Origin: JANOAR01 sp031411235
GTDB taxonomy: Bacteria > Verrucomicrobiota > Verrucomicrobiia > Verrucomicrobiales > Verrucomicrobiaceae
Reading direction: 5' to 3'
Length of the DNA: 30,613 bases
Assembly: GCA_031411235.1 (NCBI GenBank)
Contig: JANOAR010000026.1
Span: 1-30,613 of the forward strand
Position 1 is the first letter of the stretch. Each line of letters starts with the position of its first letter. The notes below the pieces were generated by a model that was given only the letters and a program-made list of their open reading frames with translations, had not been told where the DNA came from and searched no databases. The position numbers and the translations under genes were made by a program. Positions 21,286 to 30,613 of this stretch are shown here, in pieces.

Positions 21286-22401
21286 CTACACATTAAACCG
21301 CCACTCGACCACGTCGCCGTCTCGCATCACGTATTCCTTGCCTTCGATACGCAGCTTGCCGGCCTCGCGGCATTTACTCTCGGTGCCTAGGGCGACGAGG
21401 TCGTCGTACTGCACGATCTGGGCAGCGATGAAGCCGCGCTCGAAGTCGCCGTGGATGACGCCTGCGGCCTGCGGTGCCTTCATGCCTTTGGTGATCGTCC
21501 AGGCGCGCGTTTCCTTCTCGCCTGTGGTGATGTAAGTCTGCAAACCAAGCAGGTCATAGGCGCTCTTGATGAGGCGCGAGACGCCGCTGTCGGTCACTCC
21601 CAGATCCGTGAGATAAGCAGTCGCATCCTCCTCGGGCAGATCGACGAGTTCGTTCTCGATGGCAGCGCTAATGACCACAGCGCTGGCGCTGTGCATCTCG
21701 GCGACATACTTGCGCACGGCAGCGACGAAGGGATGGGCATCGGGGTTGTTCGAGGCCGTGGCGAGGTCTTCCTCGGCGACGTTGCAGGCGTAGATGACGG
21801 GCTTGCCCGTGAGCAGGAAGAAGCCTTTCACCAATTCCTTTTCCTCCTTGGTAAAATCAATCGTGATGGCGGGCAGGATGTTGTCGAGGTGGGCGATGAT
21901 TTTCTCCACCACGGTCAATTCAAAGGCGGCTTCTTTGCTGCCGCGCTTGGCTTCTTTGTCCAAGCGCGGGCGGCGCTTTTTCATCACTTCCAGGTCGGCG
22001 ACGATCAACTCGGTGTTGATCACATCAATGTCGCGCACAGGATCCACGCTGCCATCGACGTGGTGGATGTCTTCGCTCTCGAAGCAGCGGACGACATGCA
22101 CGATGGCATCGACTTCGCGGATGGTGCTGAGGAATTGGTTGCCGAGGCCTTCGCCCTTGCTCGCGCCTTTCACTAGGCCCGCGATGTCCACGAACTCAAT
22201 CGCGGCGGGCACGATCTTCTGCGTGTTGCCTAGCTTTTGTAGGACTTGCAGGCGCTCATCAGGCACGGTGACGATGCCGATGTTCGGCTCGATGGTGCAG
22301 AATGGATAGTTCGCGGCTTCCGCTTTCCGCGTGCGTGTGACCGCGTTGAAGAGAGTGGATTTACCAACATTGGGGAGACCGACGATGCCTGCTTTTAACA
22401 T
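21286..22401 (-). CDS. ychF: Redox-regulated ATPase YchF (Obg-related)
   Basis: A 371-residue protein, close to the usual 363-365. G1 is GLPNVGKST (residues 8-16), G2 covers CTIEPNIGIVTVPDERL, G3 is DIAGLVKGASKGEGLGNQFL, and the base-specificity site reads NVAEED rather than NKxD, the YchF/OLA1 hallmark of ATP preference. A coiled-coil insertion lies in the middle. The C-terminal TGS domain shows TYITTGEKETRAWTITKG and HGDFERGFIAAQIV. This is a conserved housekeeping protein tied to ribosome function and oxidative-stress response. The start is fixed by MLKAGIVG; upstream in-frame sequence shows no homology. It is transcribed alone here. Confidence 0.97.
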   Translation of the reverse strand: MLKAGIVGLPNVGKSTLFNAVTRTRKAEAANYPFCTIEPNIGIVTVPDERLQVLQKLGNTQKIVPAAIEFVDIAGLVKGASKGEGLGNQFLSTIREVDAIVHVVRCFESEDIHHVDGSVDPVRDIDVINTELIVADLEVMKKRRPRLDKEAKRGSKEAAFELTVVEKIIAHLDNILPAITIDFTKEEKELVKGFFLLTGKPVIYACNVAEEDLATASNNPDAHPFVAAVRKYVAEMHSASAVVISAAIENELVDLPEEDATAYLTDLGVTDSGVSRLIKSAYDLLGLQTYITTGEKETRAWTITKGMKAPQAAGVIHGDFERGFIAAQIVQYDDLVALGTESKCREAGKLRIEGKEYVMRDGDVVEWRFNV

Positions 22402-22594
22402 AAGGGCGCGGAGGCTAGCGAGATGGGAGCCGGGCGCAACCTTGGCGGCAATGTGGCGAGCAATACGCAAGCGAAGCGCGGTGCCCCGACGCTGAAAGCG
22501 CCCCGTCCGCACGGATAAGGCGCCGAGTGATAGGCCCAGCCAGATTTTTTGAGCCTACATGTAACGAGCCCACCTCTCTACGGGTAGATCAGGC

Positions 22595-25514
22595 ATGAAA
22601 CACGCTCTTCTGTTTGCTGTATTTTTGCCCATGCTCGCCGCCCACGGCGCTGGCTTTCCGAACATCGCTCGGCCCACGGCTGGTGCATTGCTCACGCCGT
22701 CACGCGTGGCTGCTACGGATGGGCGCACGGCGGTTATCGCTTGGCACAACGGACTCGTTTACACCGCGCCGGAGTCGCCAGGCAGTGCGCCGGGGTCGGA
22801 CATTCAGGCTCGGGTGTGGGACTTCGCGAATCCCGCATCGCCGCAGGTCATGGAGGTGCTGGGCACTTCGCATCAGCCAGTGAATGCGCATGACTATTTT
22901 TACCGCAACAACCAGCTCATCATCGGCAACAACTTCCCGGTGCCCATGAGCTTCGACGCCACTGCGACCTATGGCGTGAACACACGCGGCCCATTCGCGG
23001 AGATGCACCCGCAGCGGGGTGTGGGTAGTCGCGGCACCATGTTTCATCCCTTCATCGTCATGCCCACTTACTGGATCTATAACAACTACGTGGCCGACGC
23101 CTACATCCACCGACGCAACATGCAGACGAGCGTGTGGGAGAACTTCGCGACCTGGGATCACCTCGGTCTCACGGGCGTCATCGGGCACCCGATCATCGTG
23201 GGTAACTTGCTGTTCATGGCCTCGGATCAAAGCCGCACGGGGCTGGCCATTTATGACATCAGCAATCTCAACGCGCCTGTGCTGCTCTGCACACTGACCG
23301 ATGGCGGCCCTGGCGGCTACTGGCCCAGCATGTGGGGCGGCGGCGGGCGGCTGTATGTCGTGTGGCCGTATCGCCGCGACTTCAATGATGGGCACATGGG
23401 CTTCCGCATGGTCGATGTCACCGACCCCACCGACCCGCAGTGGATCATCGACAAGGAGCTGCCCGATGAAGACGAGACCATGTATATCATGTTTCAGGAC
23501 GACTACGCTTTCATGGGCAATCACAAGGTCGATCTGCGCTCGAAGGAAGTCGTGCTCTCGCTTGCCACCGAAGCGAACGGCATGGACGCGAGTCAGTTCG
23601 CGCTGCCGCTGGGAAATCTCGTCATCGCCGGCGGCTACGGCACGCAACAAGGCATGTCGGTCTGGGTGCATCAGACCACAGCAGACACGCGCCCACCGGA
23701 AGTCGGCTATCACATCCCGCGCGATGGGCAGACGAATTATCCCGTCACTTCGCCGATCAGTTTGCTCATTCACGAGACACTGGAGACACGTAGCATCGTC
23801 AATGGCGACACGATCCTCATTCGGCCCGTCGGCGGTGCTGCATTGCCTGCGCAATTTGCCCGCACCTTTGATGGCATCATCACCGGCAACAACCCCACTT
23901 TCCGCAACACCTTCTGGGCCACTGCACGCGCAGAAAATGTGACGCTGCTGGCTGGGGCAAACAACAACATTGAGATCAGCCGCACTGGCGGTGACTGGGA
24001 CATTGACAACTTCACCGTCAGCACGCCGAACGATCTCGTGCTGGCGCAACCGCATCGCAGTGTGCCTGCTGCGCAGCGTGCGGACTTGCTCGCGTATCTG
24101 CGCTCGCTGGATGGCAGCGCCGTGGTCGTCGATGCGGCGAATGCACCGAGTGTGGGCATCACGCCGCAGGCTGGGCAAGGCAATCCAGTGCGCTGGCCAT
24201 TCGTCGAGTTCGACATCGCCTTCAGCGCCGCCGTCAACGACTTCACCAATAGCGACCTCATCATCGAAGGCAGCGCCAGCGCAACGTGGGTGACATTGAT
24301 CCCATCGGGTGATGACATCCATTACCGCGCCCGACTCGGCGGCTTCACGGGCAATGGCAATGTCAGTGTGCGGCTCAACATCGGAGCTGCCAGTGCGAGC
24401 CGCGCTGTGTTGCCTGTCAGCGTAGATTGGTTAAACCCCGTGCCCGTCGTCGATCCGTTGGCGAGCACAGGCGATGAGTTCAGTGATGCCACGACGCTCA
24501 CCGCTTGGCAGCGACTCGATCAAACCGAAGGCTGGGGCGCGAACAAACTCACCACGCACACCATCAGCAGCGGGCGCATGACCTTGATCCCATCCGCCAG
24601 CGGCATGTATCAGGACTACCTCGGGCCGTATGTCTTCCGCACCGTCACCGGCGACTTCATTGCCACCGTGCAGATGGATGTCAGTCGGCGCAATGCAGCA
24701 GCAGGTCGGCCCAGCAGCAACTTCAGCATCGGTGGCCTCGTGCTGCGCAGGCCCAAGACGATCACGAATGCTGGTGCATCGCCCGGCAGCGATTGGATCG
24801 CAGGCGCGGAGAACAGCATCTCGTTCAACTTCGGCACCGCCGATCCCGTGGCACAAACGAACGCGAACCAGTGGCAAGCCTCACCAACACGACCAACAGC
24901 ACCAGCGCCTTTTACGCCAGCACACTCGGCGTTCCGCTGGGGGAAAACACCATCACCATGCAGTTCATCCGCGTCGGCAGCACCATCGTGTTGCTGCGTC
25001 AGCATCCCGGCGGCTCGTGGATCGTGGAGCAGCGCTACACCCGCGCCGACTTCCCTGCGACGATGCAGATCGGCCTCGCTACCGCCACGAACTTCAATGC
25101 CATCGCCGGACTCACCGCCTTCAATCACAACCGCACCGTCCCCACTGGCGGCACACCCGATGTCGTCGTGGATGCCGAGTGGTTCCGCCTCACCACGCCA
25201 CCAGCATCGCTCACCACGTCCGTGCTCAACGCCCTGCCCGTCACTGGCCAATTCGGCCCCGTGCAGTTGCTTTCCAATACCGCTGCCAGTAGCCAACTCG
25301 GCGCACCACCCGCCGCCGAGCCAGTGGTTGTCGATGGTCAAAGTTACGCTGCATGGCTTGCTTTAAACCGCACCGCCGATCAGCTCGCGAATTCCGATTT
25401 TACCGATGCAGTGAAGGCAGTGGCACGATGCGCAACGTCACCGTGACGACCACCGCCCCGCCCGCCCGCTGCTTCTACCGCATCCGCGCGATGCTGGAGA
25501 ATCACGCGCCGTGA
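22595..25514 (+). pseudogene. Large secreted LVIVD/Ig-like repeat protein interrupted by two frameshifts
   Basis: A signal peptide (MKHALLFAVFLPMLAAHGAG) leads into a beta-propeller-like region with LVIVD-type phrases (IYDISNLNAPVLLCTL, FRMVDVTDPTDPQWI), then Ig-like segments (YHIPRDGQTNYPVTSPISLLI; FVEFDIAFSAAVNDF). The first frame (from 22595) loses sense near 24875. Continuing one frame over gives LTNTTNSTSAFYASTLGVPLGEN... to about 25415, and a second shift in the same direction gives SGTMRNVTV...CFYRIRAMLENHAP and a stop at 25512-25514. Both shifts are equivalent to loss of one base, so either the gene is decaying or the assembly has two single-base errors. Corrected length is about 972 residues. 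It is probably a cell-surface protein; binding partner unknown. Confidence 0.8.
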
Positions 25515-25542
25515 AATCCCAAACAACGAATGTTGTTTCGCC

Positions 25543-26883
25543 TCATTCGTTCTTAGCTTTCTTTTTCTTCTTCTCCTTGCGCTGCTCCTCGCCATTCCAG
25601 CGCAGATCCTCCCAGCGAGGCGGCTGCATAGTGGCGTTCCATTGCTCGAAGTGCGCGACTAGCTCGGCCTTCTTGGCAGGGTTTTCGCTGGAGAGATCTT
25701 TTTGTTCGCCAGGGTCGGTGACGAGGTTCACGAGCATCGGCTCCATGTCCTTGGATGCTTTGACGAGCTTCCAGTCGCCTTGACGCACGGCGTGCTGCAC
25801 GCCGAAACGGAAGTAAAGTTCGCGTGGTGTGAGCTTGTCGGTTTTGCCTTCGAGGAGTGGCATGAGGTTCACGCCATCGAGTTCTACTTTGGGTGCCTCT
25901 GCGCGAGCCGCAGCGAGTGCGGTGGGCAGGACATCGAGCTGGATGACTGGCTCGCTCACCACGCGGCCCTCAGGGATGTGCCCCTTCCACTGCGCCATCC
26001 AAGTCACGCGGATGCCGCCTTCCCAGACGAACCACTTGTGCCCGCGCAGGCCCATCTGCTCAGAGATCGGCGAGGCACCACCGTTGTCGCTGATGCAAAA
26101 AATGAGGGTGTTTTCCTCCAGCTTCAGCTCGCGCAGTTTCGTCATCACGGTGCCGATTGCTTCATCGGCCTCGCTCACGAGCGCCGCGTAGGCTTGCTCG
26201 CGTTTGTCCAGGTGCTTGAATTTCTCCAGCCATGATGGCGAGGCGACAATCGGCGTATGCACGGCATTGAAGGACAAGTAGAGGAAGAAGGGTTTCGCTT
26301 TGTTCGACTCGATGAATCCACAGGCCTCACGCGCATAGACGGGCGATGTCACGGGTGCGCCTTCCAGTTCCTGGATCAATTCGTTGCCGCGATAAAACGA
26401 CGGGCCTTTCCCTTCGCCGAGATTGCCCACAGTGCCCATGGCGAAGTCGAAACCTCGCGCCAGCGGCATGAACTTCGGCTCAGTGTCACCGAGGTGCCAC
26501 TTGCCGACGATGCCCGTGGTGTAGCCCGCAGGCTTCAGATGCTGGGCCATCGTCGTCTCACTCAGCAATAGCTCACGGCCCGATCTAGCCGGATTCGCAT
26601 CGTGACCCGTACGCGCTTGATACCGACCCGTCATCAAGCCCACGCGCCCCGGCGAGCACACGCAGCCACTGGAGTAGCCATGGGTGAAGCGAACACCATT
26701 CGCTGCGATCGAGTCCATATTCGGCGTTGGCGCGAGCTTGCCGCCGTAAGCACCAGGCTGTGCCCAGCCCATATCGTCGAGGTAGAAGATGAGAACATTG
26801 GGCTTCGCAGCCTCGGCGGCAGGGAGCGTCGCGAGGGGTGTGAGCAGGAGGGAGGAGGCGAGCGAGAGGATCAGGCTTTTCAT
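25543..26883 (-). CDS. Formylglycine-dependent sulfatase (arylsulfatase family)
   Basis: A 446-residue exported enzyme (signal peptide about 1-25). The metal-binding NVLIFYLDDMGW (D36, D37) and the sulfatase signature C76-S-P-G-R80 in CVCSPGRVGLMTGRYQAR are intact, so C76 can be converted to formylglycine by a sulfatase-modifying enzyme (not in the window). KWHLGD and ISDNGGA, the second metal site, are present. It hydrolyses sulfate esters, probably on sulfated polysaccharides, as is typical of marine or freshwater PVC bacteria; which glycan cannot be told. The C-terminus is a run of Lys (QRKEKKKKKAKNE). It is divergent from the DUF1080 gene with 165 bp between the starts. Confidence 0.95.
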   Translation of the reverse strand: MKSLILSLASSLLLTPLATLPAAEAAKPNVLIFYLDDMGWAQPGAYGGKLAPTPNMDSIAANGVRFTHGYSSGCVCSPGRVGLMTGRYQARTGHDANPARSGRELLLSETTMAQHLKPAGYTTGIVGKWHLGDTEPKFMPLARGFDFAMGTVGNLGEGKGPSFYRGNELIQELEGAPVTSPVYAREACGFIESNKAKPFFLYLSFNAVHTPIVASPSWLEKFKHLDKREQAYAALVSEADEAIGTVMTKLRELKLEENTLIFCISDNGGASPISEQMGLRGHKWFVWEGGIRVTWMAQWKGHIPEGRVVSEPVIQLDVLPTALAAARAEAPKVELDGVNLMPLLEGKTDKLTPRELYFRFGVQHAVRQGDWKLVKASKDMEPMLVNLVTDPGEQKDLSSENPAKKAELVAHFEQWNATMQPPRWEDLRWNGEEQRKEKKKKKAKNE

Positions 26884-27048
26884 GCAGTGCGCCGTGAAAC
26901 GCAGGCATCACCACGGTCTAGCGCTCCGTTTTATATTTCTACCCATTCGAGATACACAGGGCGAACAGACCAAGAGCTTGCCAAACTCAACGCCAATTTT
27001 GCTGGCAGGAAGGGCGATGGAGCCACGTTCTATGCGCCCGCTCAAACC

Positions 27049-27813
27049 ATGAAACGACTCGTCCTACTCTCCCTACTCCTGCTGTCCCCGGCCTTCGCCC
27101 AGGATGGATTTACGCCGCTCTTCAACGGCAAAGACCTCACGGGCTGGGATGGCAATCCCGAGCTGTGGAGCGTGGAAGATGGCTGCATCACAGGCAAGAC
27201 CACAGGGCCAGAACAACTGAGCTACAACCAGTTCCTCATCTGGCGCGGTGGTGTGGTGAAGAACTTCGAGCTACGCGTTAAAGTAAAACAGAGTGGCAAC
27301 AACACGGGCATCCAATACCGCAGCAAAGAGCTGCCCGAGAACGGCAAGTGGTCTATCGGCGGCTACCAGTGCGACATTCATCCCGCTGCGCCAAACAACG
27401 CCATGGTCTATGAGGAGCGCGGCCGCGGCATCATTTGCCAGAATGGCCAAGGCGTCGTCATCGACCCGGAAGCCAAGCGCTGGCTCGCCTCCGAGCATGA
27501 TCCCGTGAAGGTGGACATCGCCGAGTGGCACGAATACACCGTCATCGCCCAGGGCAATCATTTGATCCACAAGATCGACGGCCAGATGACCATCGACCTA
27601 CTCGACTTCGAACTGGCGAAGCGCTCGCTGGAAGGCCTACTCGCGTTCCAGATTCATCGTGGTCCCGCGATGAACGTGCAGATCAAAGACGTGATGCTCA
27701 AAGAGCTGCCAGAGGGCGGCGTGGTATCGTTTGAGAACTCACCCATCCCGAGTGATGCGCAAATCATCGAAGCTAAAGCTCCGAAGGGTAAAGGGAAGGC
27801 GAAAGCAAAGTAA
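27049..27813 (+). CDS. DUF1080 (3-keto-disaccharide hydrolase-type) protein
   Basis: A 254-residue secreted protein (signal peptide MKRLVLLSLLLLSPAFA). The jelly-roll family blocks are clear: FTPLFNGKDLTGWDG (residues 20-34), WSVEDGCITGKT, FELRVKVKQSGNNTGIQYRS, GYQCDI, EWHEYTVIAQGNHLIHKIDG and GLLAFQIHRGPAMNVQIKDV. Family members are concanavalin-like folds, some of which hydrolyse 3-keto-glycosides. The C-terminus is a Lys/Gly/Ala tail (KGKGKAKAK). The next gene starts 82 bp downstream on the same strand and also begins, after its signal peptide, with a KGKGK stretch; the two are likely cotranscribed. The start follows the signal peptide; longer frames pass through the intergenic region. Confidence 0.93.
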   Translation: MKRLVLLSLLLLSPAFAQDGFTPLFNGKDLTGWDGNPELWSVEDGCITGKTTGPEQLSYNQFLIWRGGVVKNFELRVKVKQSGNNTGIQYRSKELPENGKWSIGGYQCDIHPAAPNNAMVYEERGRGIICQNGQGVVIDPEAKRWLASEHDPVKVDIAEWHEYTVIAQGNHLIHKIDGQMTIDLLDFELAKRSLEGLLAFQIHRGPAMNVQIKDVMLKELPEGGVVSFENSPIPSDAQIIEAKAPKGKGKAKAK

Positions 27814-27895
27814 GTCGCCTCATGCACACTCGCACGCCTTGATCCAACCAGACTATTTCCTTTCCTAACGCCTAGAAAAGACCTCACTACCCGAC

Positions 27896-30529
27896 ATGAA
27901 AAACTACCTCTGCCTGACCCTGCTGCTTTCGTCATTCATCATCCCGCAAACGCTCTGTGCCCAAGCCAAAGGCAAGGGCAAAGACAAACCCAAGCGCCCC
28001 GACGCCGTCGGCCCAGCCATCGGTGCGAATGTCGCAACGCCAGTGACGAACATCAAAACGCTGCCTGATTTCAAAGTAGAGCTGCTCTACTCCGTGCCCG
28101 GCGGCGAGCAGGGCTCATGGGTGAATCTCTGCACCGACGACAAAGGCCGCATCTACGCCAGCGATCAATACGGCGGACTCTATCGCTTCAACGCACCCGC
28201 CGCAGGCCAGCCGCTGAACCCCGCTGATGTGCAGAAAGTCGCCGCCGAAATCCGTGGTGTGAACGGCATGTTGTTCGCCTTTGGAGCGCTCTACATCGGC
28301 GTGAATGATTACGAGAAAAAGATCCCCAGTGGCGTCTATCGCATCACCGACAGCAACGCCGACGACATGCCAGACAAGGTCGAGATGTTGCGCGAGTTCA
28401 ATGCCAGCAGCGATCACGGCGTCCACGCCATCCTACCCACGCCCGATGGCAAGGGGCTCTACCTCATCAGCGGCAACAACACCGTGCTCAAAGAAGGCCC
28501 CATCGCCGGAACACCTGCTAGCTCGCCCGTGGCGAAGCTCTGGGGCGATGACCACCTGCTGCCGCGAATGCCCGACGGTCGCGGCCACAACCGCTCGATC
28601 ATGGCCCCTGGCGGCATCGTCTATCGCTTCACACCCGATGGGAAGACCTTTGAAATCTTCGCCAGCGGCTTCCGCAACATCTTCGACGGCGGCGTGAACC
28701 GCGATGGCGAGCTGTTCGTGTATGACGCCGATATGGAGTATGACTTCAACACCTCATGGTATCGCCCCACGCGCATCAACCACGTCGTCAGCGGCGGCGA
28801 ATACGGCTGGCGCAATGGCGCGGGCAAGTATCCTGAGTTCTACTATGACAACCTGCCCGCCACGCTGAACATTGGCCCCGGCTCGCCCACCGGCACCACG
28901 TTTGGCTACGGCGCGAAGTTCCCCGCAAAATACCAAGAGGCCTTCTATGTGCTCGATTGGAGCTGGGGCAAAATCTACGCCGTGCATCTGAAGCCCAGCG
29001 GCAGCACCTACACCGCCACGAAGGAAGAATTCGTCACCGGCGGCCCGCTGCCCGTCAGCGATGCGATCATTGGCAAAGATGGGGCGATGTACTTCACCAT
29101 CGGTGGCCGCAGGGTGCAAAGCGGACTGTATCGAGTGACTTACGCAGGCAAGGAGGACACATCTTTGGTTTCACCTATCCAAACACGAACTGGCACCACC
29201 AAAGCCGAAGGAGATCGCGATCTCCGCCGCTCCCTCGAAGCCTTCCACGGCAAACAAGACCCCAAAGCCGTCGCCACCGCCTGGCCGCATCTCAGCAGCA
29301 CCGACCGCTACATCCGCGCCGCCGCACGCACCGCGCTGGAGCATCAACCCGTCGCCGAATGGGAAGCCAAAGCACTCGCCGAGACCAACGTCACCGCGCA
29401 GCTCGAAGCCCTGCTCTCTCTCACGCGTGCCACGGGCGTATGCCCCACGCATCGCACTGCCGATCACGTCGTGAACAACGCCATGCGCGACAAACTCTGG
29501 GCCGCGCTGCTGAAGCACGACTTCACCAAGCTCACACCCGAACAATGCCTCGCCTACGTGCGCCTCACCGAGATCATTCTGCATCGCTTTGGCACTCCCG
29601 ACGATGCCACCGTCACCACGATCATCGCCAAGCTCGATCCATCCTTCCCGGCGGACAATTTTGAACTGAACTGGCTCCTCATCGAAACGCTCGCCTACCT
29701 GCAAGCGCCGAACACCGCCGCCAAAGGCATGGCCCTCATCGCCGCTGCCGAGAGCCAGGAGCCGCAGGTCGAATACGCTCGCAGCCTGCGCTTCCTCAAG
29801 ACTGGCTGGACACCCGAACTGCGCAAGCAGCAGCTCGAGTTCTTCCTCAAAGCCGCGAACTACAAAGGCGGCAGCAGTTTCAGCATCTTCATCGACTTCA
29901 TCCGCAAAGACAGCCTCGCCACCTTCTCGCCCGAAGAAACCGCGCAGTTCGCCGAACTCATCGCCAAGAAGCCCGAGGTAAAAAGCGCCATCGAAAACGT
30001 CGGCGCGATGCTGGTAGGCCGCACGCCGACGATGTGGACGCTCGATGAACTCAGCGCCGCCGCCAAGACTGGGCTCAAGGGCCGCAGCTTCGACAATGGA
30101 CGCAAGATGTTCGGTGCCGCCGCCTGCTACACCTGCCACCGCTTCGGCAACGCGGGCGGCATGACTGGCCCCGACTTAACCGGAGCTGGCGGCCGCTACA
30201 GCCCGCACGATCTGCTCGATCAAATCATCAACCCCAGCAACGTCATCAACGAGCAGTTCGCCCCCATCATCGTCACCAAGAATGACGGCAGCATCATGAC
30301 TGGCGTCGTCGTGAATCTCAGCGGCGACGGCGTGACCCTGAACACGGATCTCACCGACCCGAACCAACGCGTGAATGTGGATCGCAAGGAAGTGAAGAGC
30401 ATCGAACTGAGCAAAGTCTCGCCGATGCCTCCCATGCTACTCGCGATGCTGAAGAAGGACGAAATCCTCGATCTGCTGGCCTATGTGCTGAGCGCTGGGG
30501 ATAAGAACAACGCAATGTTTGCGAAGTAA
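27896..30529 (+). CDS. PVC-type heme-binding CxxCH protein (membrane-bound dehydrogenase-like)
   Basis: An 877-residue exported protein with a signal peptide (MKNYLCLTLLLSSFIIPQTLCAQ) and a Lys-rich stretch (KGKGKDKPKRP). Residues about 55-430 form a beta-propeller of the PQQ/NHL type (KGRIYASDQYGGLYRF, DHGVHAILPTPDGKGLYLISG, GRGHNRSIMAPGGIVYRF, FASGFRNIFD, EYGWRNG, VLDWSWGKIYAVHL). Residues about 440-715 are HEAT-like helical repeats. The C-terminal c-type cytochrome has the heme motif C744-Y-T-C-H748, with GPDLTGAGGRYSPHDLLDQIINPSNVINEQF and the distal Met region SPMPPMLLAML. This is the standard architecture of the family, thought to pass electrons from sugar oxidation. It pairs with the DUF1080 gene upstream, as in many PVC genomes. 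Confidence 0.95.
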   Translation: MKNYLCLTLLLSSFIIPQTLCAQAKGKGKDKPKRPDAVGPAIGANVATPVTNIKTLPDFKVELLYSVPGGEQGSWVNLCTDDKGRIYASDQYGGLYRFNAPAAGQPLNPADVQKVAAEIRGVNGMLFAFGALYIGVNDYEKKIPSGVYRITDSNADDMPDKVEMLREFNASSDHGVHAILPTPDGKGLYLISGNNTVLKEGPIAGTPASSPVAKLWGDDHLLPRMPDGRGHNRSIMAPGGIVYRFTPDGKTFEIFASGFRNIFDGGVNRDGELFVYDADMEYDFNTSWYRPTRINHVVSGGEYGWRNGAGKYPEFYYDNLPATLNIGPGSPTGTTFGYGAKFPAKYQEAFYVLDWSWGKIYAVHLKPSGSTYTATKEEFVTGGPLPVSDAIIGKDGAMYFTIGGRRVQSGLYRVTYAGKEDTSLVSPIQTRTGTTKAEGDRDLRRSLEAFHGKQDPKAVATAWPHLSSTDRYIRAAARTALEHQPVAEWEAKALAETNVTAQLEALLSLTRATGVCPTHRTADHVVNNAMRDKLWAALLKHDFTKLTPEQCLAYVRLTEIILHRFGTPDDATVTTIIAKLDPSFPADNFELNWLLIETLAYLQAPNTAAKGMALIAAAESQEPQVEYARSLRFLKTGWTPELRKQQLEFFLKAANYKGGSSFSIFIDFIRKDSLATFSPEETAQFAELIAKKPEVKSAIENVGAMLVGRTPTMWTLDELSAAAKTGLKGRSFDNGRKMFGAAACYTCHRFGNAGGMTGPDLTGAGGRYSPHDLLDQIINPSNVINEQFAPIIVTKNDGSIMTGVVVNLSGDGVTLNTDLTDPNQRVNVDRKEVKSIELSKVSPMPPMLLAMLKKDEILDLLAYVLSAGDKNNAMFAK

Positions 30530-30580
30530 GTTGAAGCAAGCATTGATCACGCTTTGAGCGGCTCATAGTCTTGGGCACAA

Positions 30581-30613
30581 CGGAGTGCTGCGGCTTCGGA
30601 GAGCCGCGCTCCG
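30581..30613. repeat. Hairpin repeat at the right edge
   Basis: CGGAG-T-GC-T-GCGGCT pairs with AGCCGCGCTCCG around a TCGGAG-type loop, with two T bulges on the left strand. It lies 52 bp after the heme protein gene and reaches the window end, so its full extent is unknown. It might act as a transcription terminator or be another dispersed palindromic repeat. Confidence 0.6.

Noticed and set aside
22700..24322. 540-codon minus-strand frame opposite the large secreted protein
   Set aside because: The plus-strand frame has a signal peptide and family motifs; the antisense frame has His/Arg/Val-rich composition typical of shadows in GC-rich DNA.
29171..30139. 322-codon minus-strand frame opposite the heme protein
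   Set aside because: Shadow of a well-supported family gene.
1..30613. CRISPR array, rRNA genes, insertion sequence transposase, restriction-modification or known antiphage system
   Set aside because: I looked for regularly spaced repeats, rRNA signatures, DDE transposases and defence motifs and found none; the tandem repeats at 1-63 have no unique spacers.

Overview
The window looks like a chromosomal segment of a Verrucomicrobia (PVC superphylum) bacterium, probably of the Verrucomicrobiaceae/Prosthecobacter type. This rests on the density of PVC signature families: two proteins with Planctomycete-type DUF1549/DUF1553 (PSD1) domains, a DUF1501 protein with a Tat signal, a DUF1080 (3-keto-disaccharide hydrolase-type) protein, a formylglycine sulfatase, a PVC-type CxxCH heme protein, a PL10-type pectate lyase, and weak or absent Shine-Dalgarno sequences. 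The genus is an inference.

Layout. (1) 1-1404, minus: 5' part of a PSCyt1-DUF1549 protein that runs off the left edge and carries two in-frame repeat insertions. (2) 1687-2174: small DUF5684-type membrane protein and its terminator. (3) 2330-2404: tRNA-Thr(UGU). Its 3' half is duplicated at 8475, bounding a 6.1-kb integrated element (2359-8538). The element holds a tyrosine integrase, three small excisionase/HTH proteins, a VirE_N/BT4734-like primase-type protein, an HNH-type zinc protein, two unknown genes and a nested dyad at 5212-5276. It has no capsid, terminase or conjugation genes, so it resembles a phage satellite or a minimal integrative element. (4) 8633-11269: large secreted helical-repeat protein of unknown function. 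It is followed by a decayed integrase C-terminus (11404-11471) just outside tRNA-Cys(GCA), which suggests a second, mostly deleted element of the same family. (5) 11826-14864: an orphan ExbB/TolQ-type proton channel gene, divergent from a BlaI-BlaR1 (M56) pair. The BlaR1 homologue ends in a charged tandem-repeat linker plus an ExbD/TolR-like periplasmic domain. This possible BlaR1-ExbD/ExbB signalling module is the most unusual protein architecture here. (6) 14987-21178: PL10 lyase and DUF1549/DUF1553 protein (ATGA-coupled), two small membrane proteins, and DUF1501. (7) 21286-22401, minus: ychF. (8) 22595-25514: large secreted protein broken by two frameshifts. (9) 25543-30529: sulfatase (minus), then DUF1080 and PVC heme protein (plus). 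These form a secreted catabolic cluster whose three products carry lysine-rich termini.

A second theme is small dyad repeats. Some lie between genes (14887-14979, 19566-19627, 30581-30613). Others are inserted in frame inside both PSD1 genes (1-63, 693-822, 17912-17981), reminiscent of coding palindromic elements.

The polysaccharide genes (PL10, sulfatase, DUF1080) together with PSD1, DUF1501 and PVC heme proteins fit extracellular or periplasmic degradation of sulfated or acidic glycans. This is known by association in the phylum; no substrate can be read from the sequence.
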